Part shown: positions 63,354 through 64,000 of the stretch, in pieces
How the letters are laid out: each line of letters begins with the position of its first letter
Numbering within the stretch: the stretch's first letter is position 1
Source: an uncultured Lachnospiraceae bacterium
GTDB taxonomy: Bacteria > Bacillota > Clostridia > Lachnospirales > Lachnospiraceae
Assembly (NCBI GenBank): GCA_947629865.1
Contig: CANRFJ010000007.1
Location: forward strand, 1-64,000
Length of the DNA: 64,000 bases
Direction: 5' to 3'
The notes under the pieces: model-generated
Seen by the model: the letters and a program-made list of their open reading frames with translations, nothing else
What the model was told of the DNA's origin: nothing
The model's database searches: none
Translations under genes and position numbers: made by a program

Positions 63354-64000
63354 CTATTCGTACCAGATTGCACCGACCTGTGTTGTATCAACCTGTGATT
63401 TTGGCAGTATCCTGGTAGCAGCGCCATTGTTGCCAGAACTCAAATTATCCAATAATTCCTGAGTTATTTTATCTAAAACAACTTTATTGGTATGTGTATG
63501 TCTCTGGGTATATGCTTCTTCGTATTTAGCATAATCCTCTTTCGATAATAGTCCGTCAACACTGTTTGTTGCCTTTGGTATCGCATTTGCCGATATGGCA
63601 ACCCACGCTGAACCGTTGTACCGGTATGTGAGATCCGTATCTTTTACATTAACCGTCCAGCCATCCTGCGGGGTGGGATAGGCCTTTGCTATGTCGGCAT
63701 AAGTATCTACAGCCTCTTTCCAGTCGATATTCGTTTCGAGGGCAGATAGTTTATTGTCGATTTCGCTCCGTGTGTATTTGTCGTCCCACTTTGGCTTGTT
63801 TGTGTCGATTGTATCTTTTAAATCGCTCTCGGCCTTTTCGGCGCGCGAGACTTCTTTTGTCACGGCATCATATGCTTGTTTCACACTGTTGGGAGTTGCG
63901 GCGGTTGTAACAGACTCGCTTGTCACGCTGTCTGTTAATTGAGTAATACCCTTAGAGGATGTGGTTGCGTCATATAATTCTTCCAGTGGTACTTTTGCAT
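63354..64000 (-). CDS. Phage tail fibre protein, C-terminal part (partial)
   Basis: The frame is open to the window edge, so only the last 215 or so residues are seen. The visible parts are the repeat-like block TTSSKGITQLTDSVTSESVT, then AATPNSVKQAYDAV, a coiled-coil segment (about residues 55-85), and a HTHTNK motif near the end. All are common in phage tail fibres or baseplate wedge proteins. The 5' end and the rest of the tail module lie beyond base 64000. Confidence 0.85.
   Translation of the reverse strand, partial: AKVPLEELYDATTSSKGITQLTDSVTSESVTTAATPNSVKQAYDAVTKEVSRAEKAESDLKDTIDTNKPKWDDKYTRSEIDNKLSALETNIDWKEAVDTYADIAKAYPTPQDGWTVNVKDTDLTYRYNGSAWVAISANAIPKATNSVDGLLSKEDYAKYEEAYTQRHTHTNKVVLDKITQELLDNLSSGNNGAATRILPKSQVDTTQVGAIWYE

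Noticed and set aside
61428-64000. Diversity-generating retroelement acting on the phage fibre or STY protein
   Set aside because: No reverse transcriptase gene or template/variable repeat pair is visible in the window.
1-64000. CRISPR array, insertion sequence or rRNA operon
   Set aside because: No regularly spaced repeats, transposase motifs or rRNA-like sequences were seen in the window.

Overview
The window looks like the chromosome of a spore-forming, low-to-middle GC anaerobic Firmicute, most likely a Lachnospiraceae (Clostridium cluster XIVa) species. The reasons are a small acid-soluble spore protein gene, a CotF-like coat protein gene, the Firmicute order tig-clpP-clpX-lon-engB, RecU, strong AGGAGG ribosome binding sites, and efflux and division genes of Gram-positive type. 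The species call is inference from gene content only. Apart from the right end, nearly all genes run on the + strand.

Layout: (1) 1-8630: a regulated leader with three phased GTCAC repeats, an ABC transporter of the antimicrobial-peptide/macrolide type, a large RND-type exporter with a coiled-coil insertion, and murI. (2) 8679-13556: M23 peptidase, membrane protein, RluA-type pseudouridine synthase, DJ-1 protein, RecU, a spore SASP and a Fe/Mn superoxide dismutase-like protein. (3) 13622-18849: tRNA-Gly(CCC), XRE regulator, phosphoketolase, trmO, a UDG-superfamily glycosylase and a YgjP-type metalloprotease. (4) 18904-27042: MATE exporter, iscS-iscU behind a consensus promoter, an SDR, a LytR_C protein with a TagA-type glycosyltransferase, YitT, and an orphan sugar-ABC ATPase. 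(5) 27214-35093: a PucR/CdaR-type regulator leading into ftsE-ftsX-EnvC/PcsB-like-ctpA (septal murein hydrolase control), then glmM and a cytoplasmic GH8 xylanase. (6) 35145-43169: the proteostasis cluster tig-clpP-clpX-lon-engB, then cysE and nth. (7) 43259-48658: CmpB-like membrane protein, DUF1015, DUF624, glgB and a spore coat protein. (8) 48887-50443: an AT-rich insert holding an AAA ATPase and a truncated RloB-like ORF, an apparent decayed AbiL/RloAB-type defence pair. (9) 50605-60067: AIM24 protein, membrane protein, KDPG aldolase and KDG kinase, unknown protein, uvrB-uvrA behind a LexA-type box, and yfbR. (10) 60081-64000, - strand: the lysis end of a prophage or phage-tail element: amidase endolysin, r1t-like holin, a small membrane-anchored protein, a Ser/Thr/Tyr-rich protein, a GT2 glycosyltransferase and the C-terminal part of a tail fibre that continues past the window.

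The points most worth following up are the phage glycosyltransferase beside the Ser/Thr/Tyr-rich protein, the AAA/RloB pair with its truncated second gene, the phased-repeat promoter and multi-hairpin leader before the first ABC operon, the SOS box buried in a terminator before uvrB, and an RBS-occluding hairpin motif shared by the ABC transporter and clpP genes. No rRNA, CRISPR array, IS element or recognisable riboswitch was seen.
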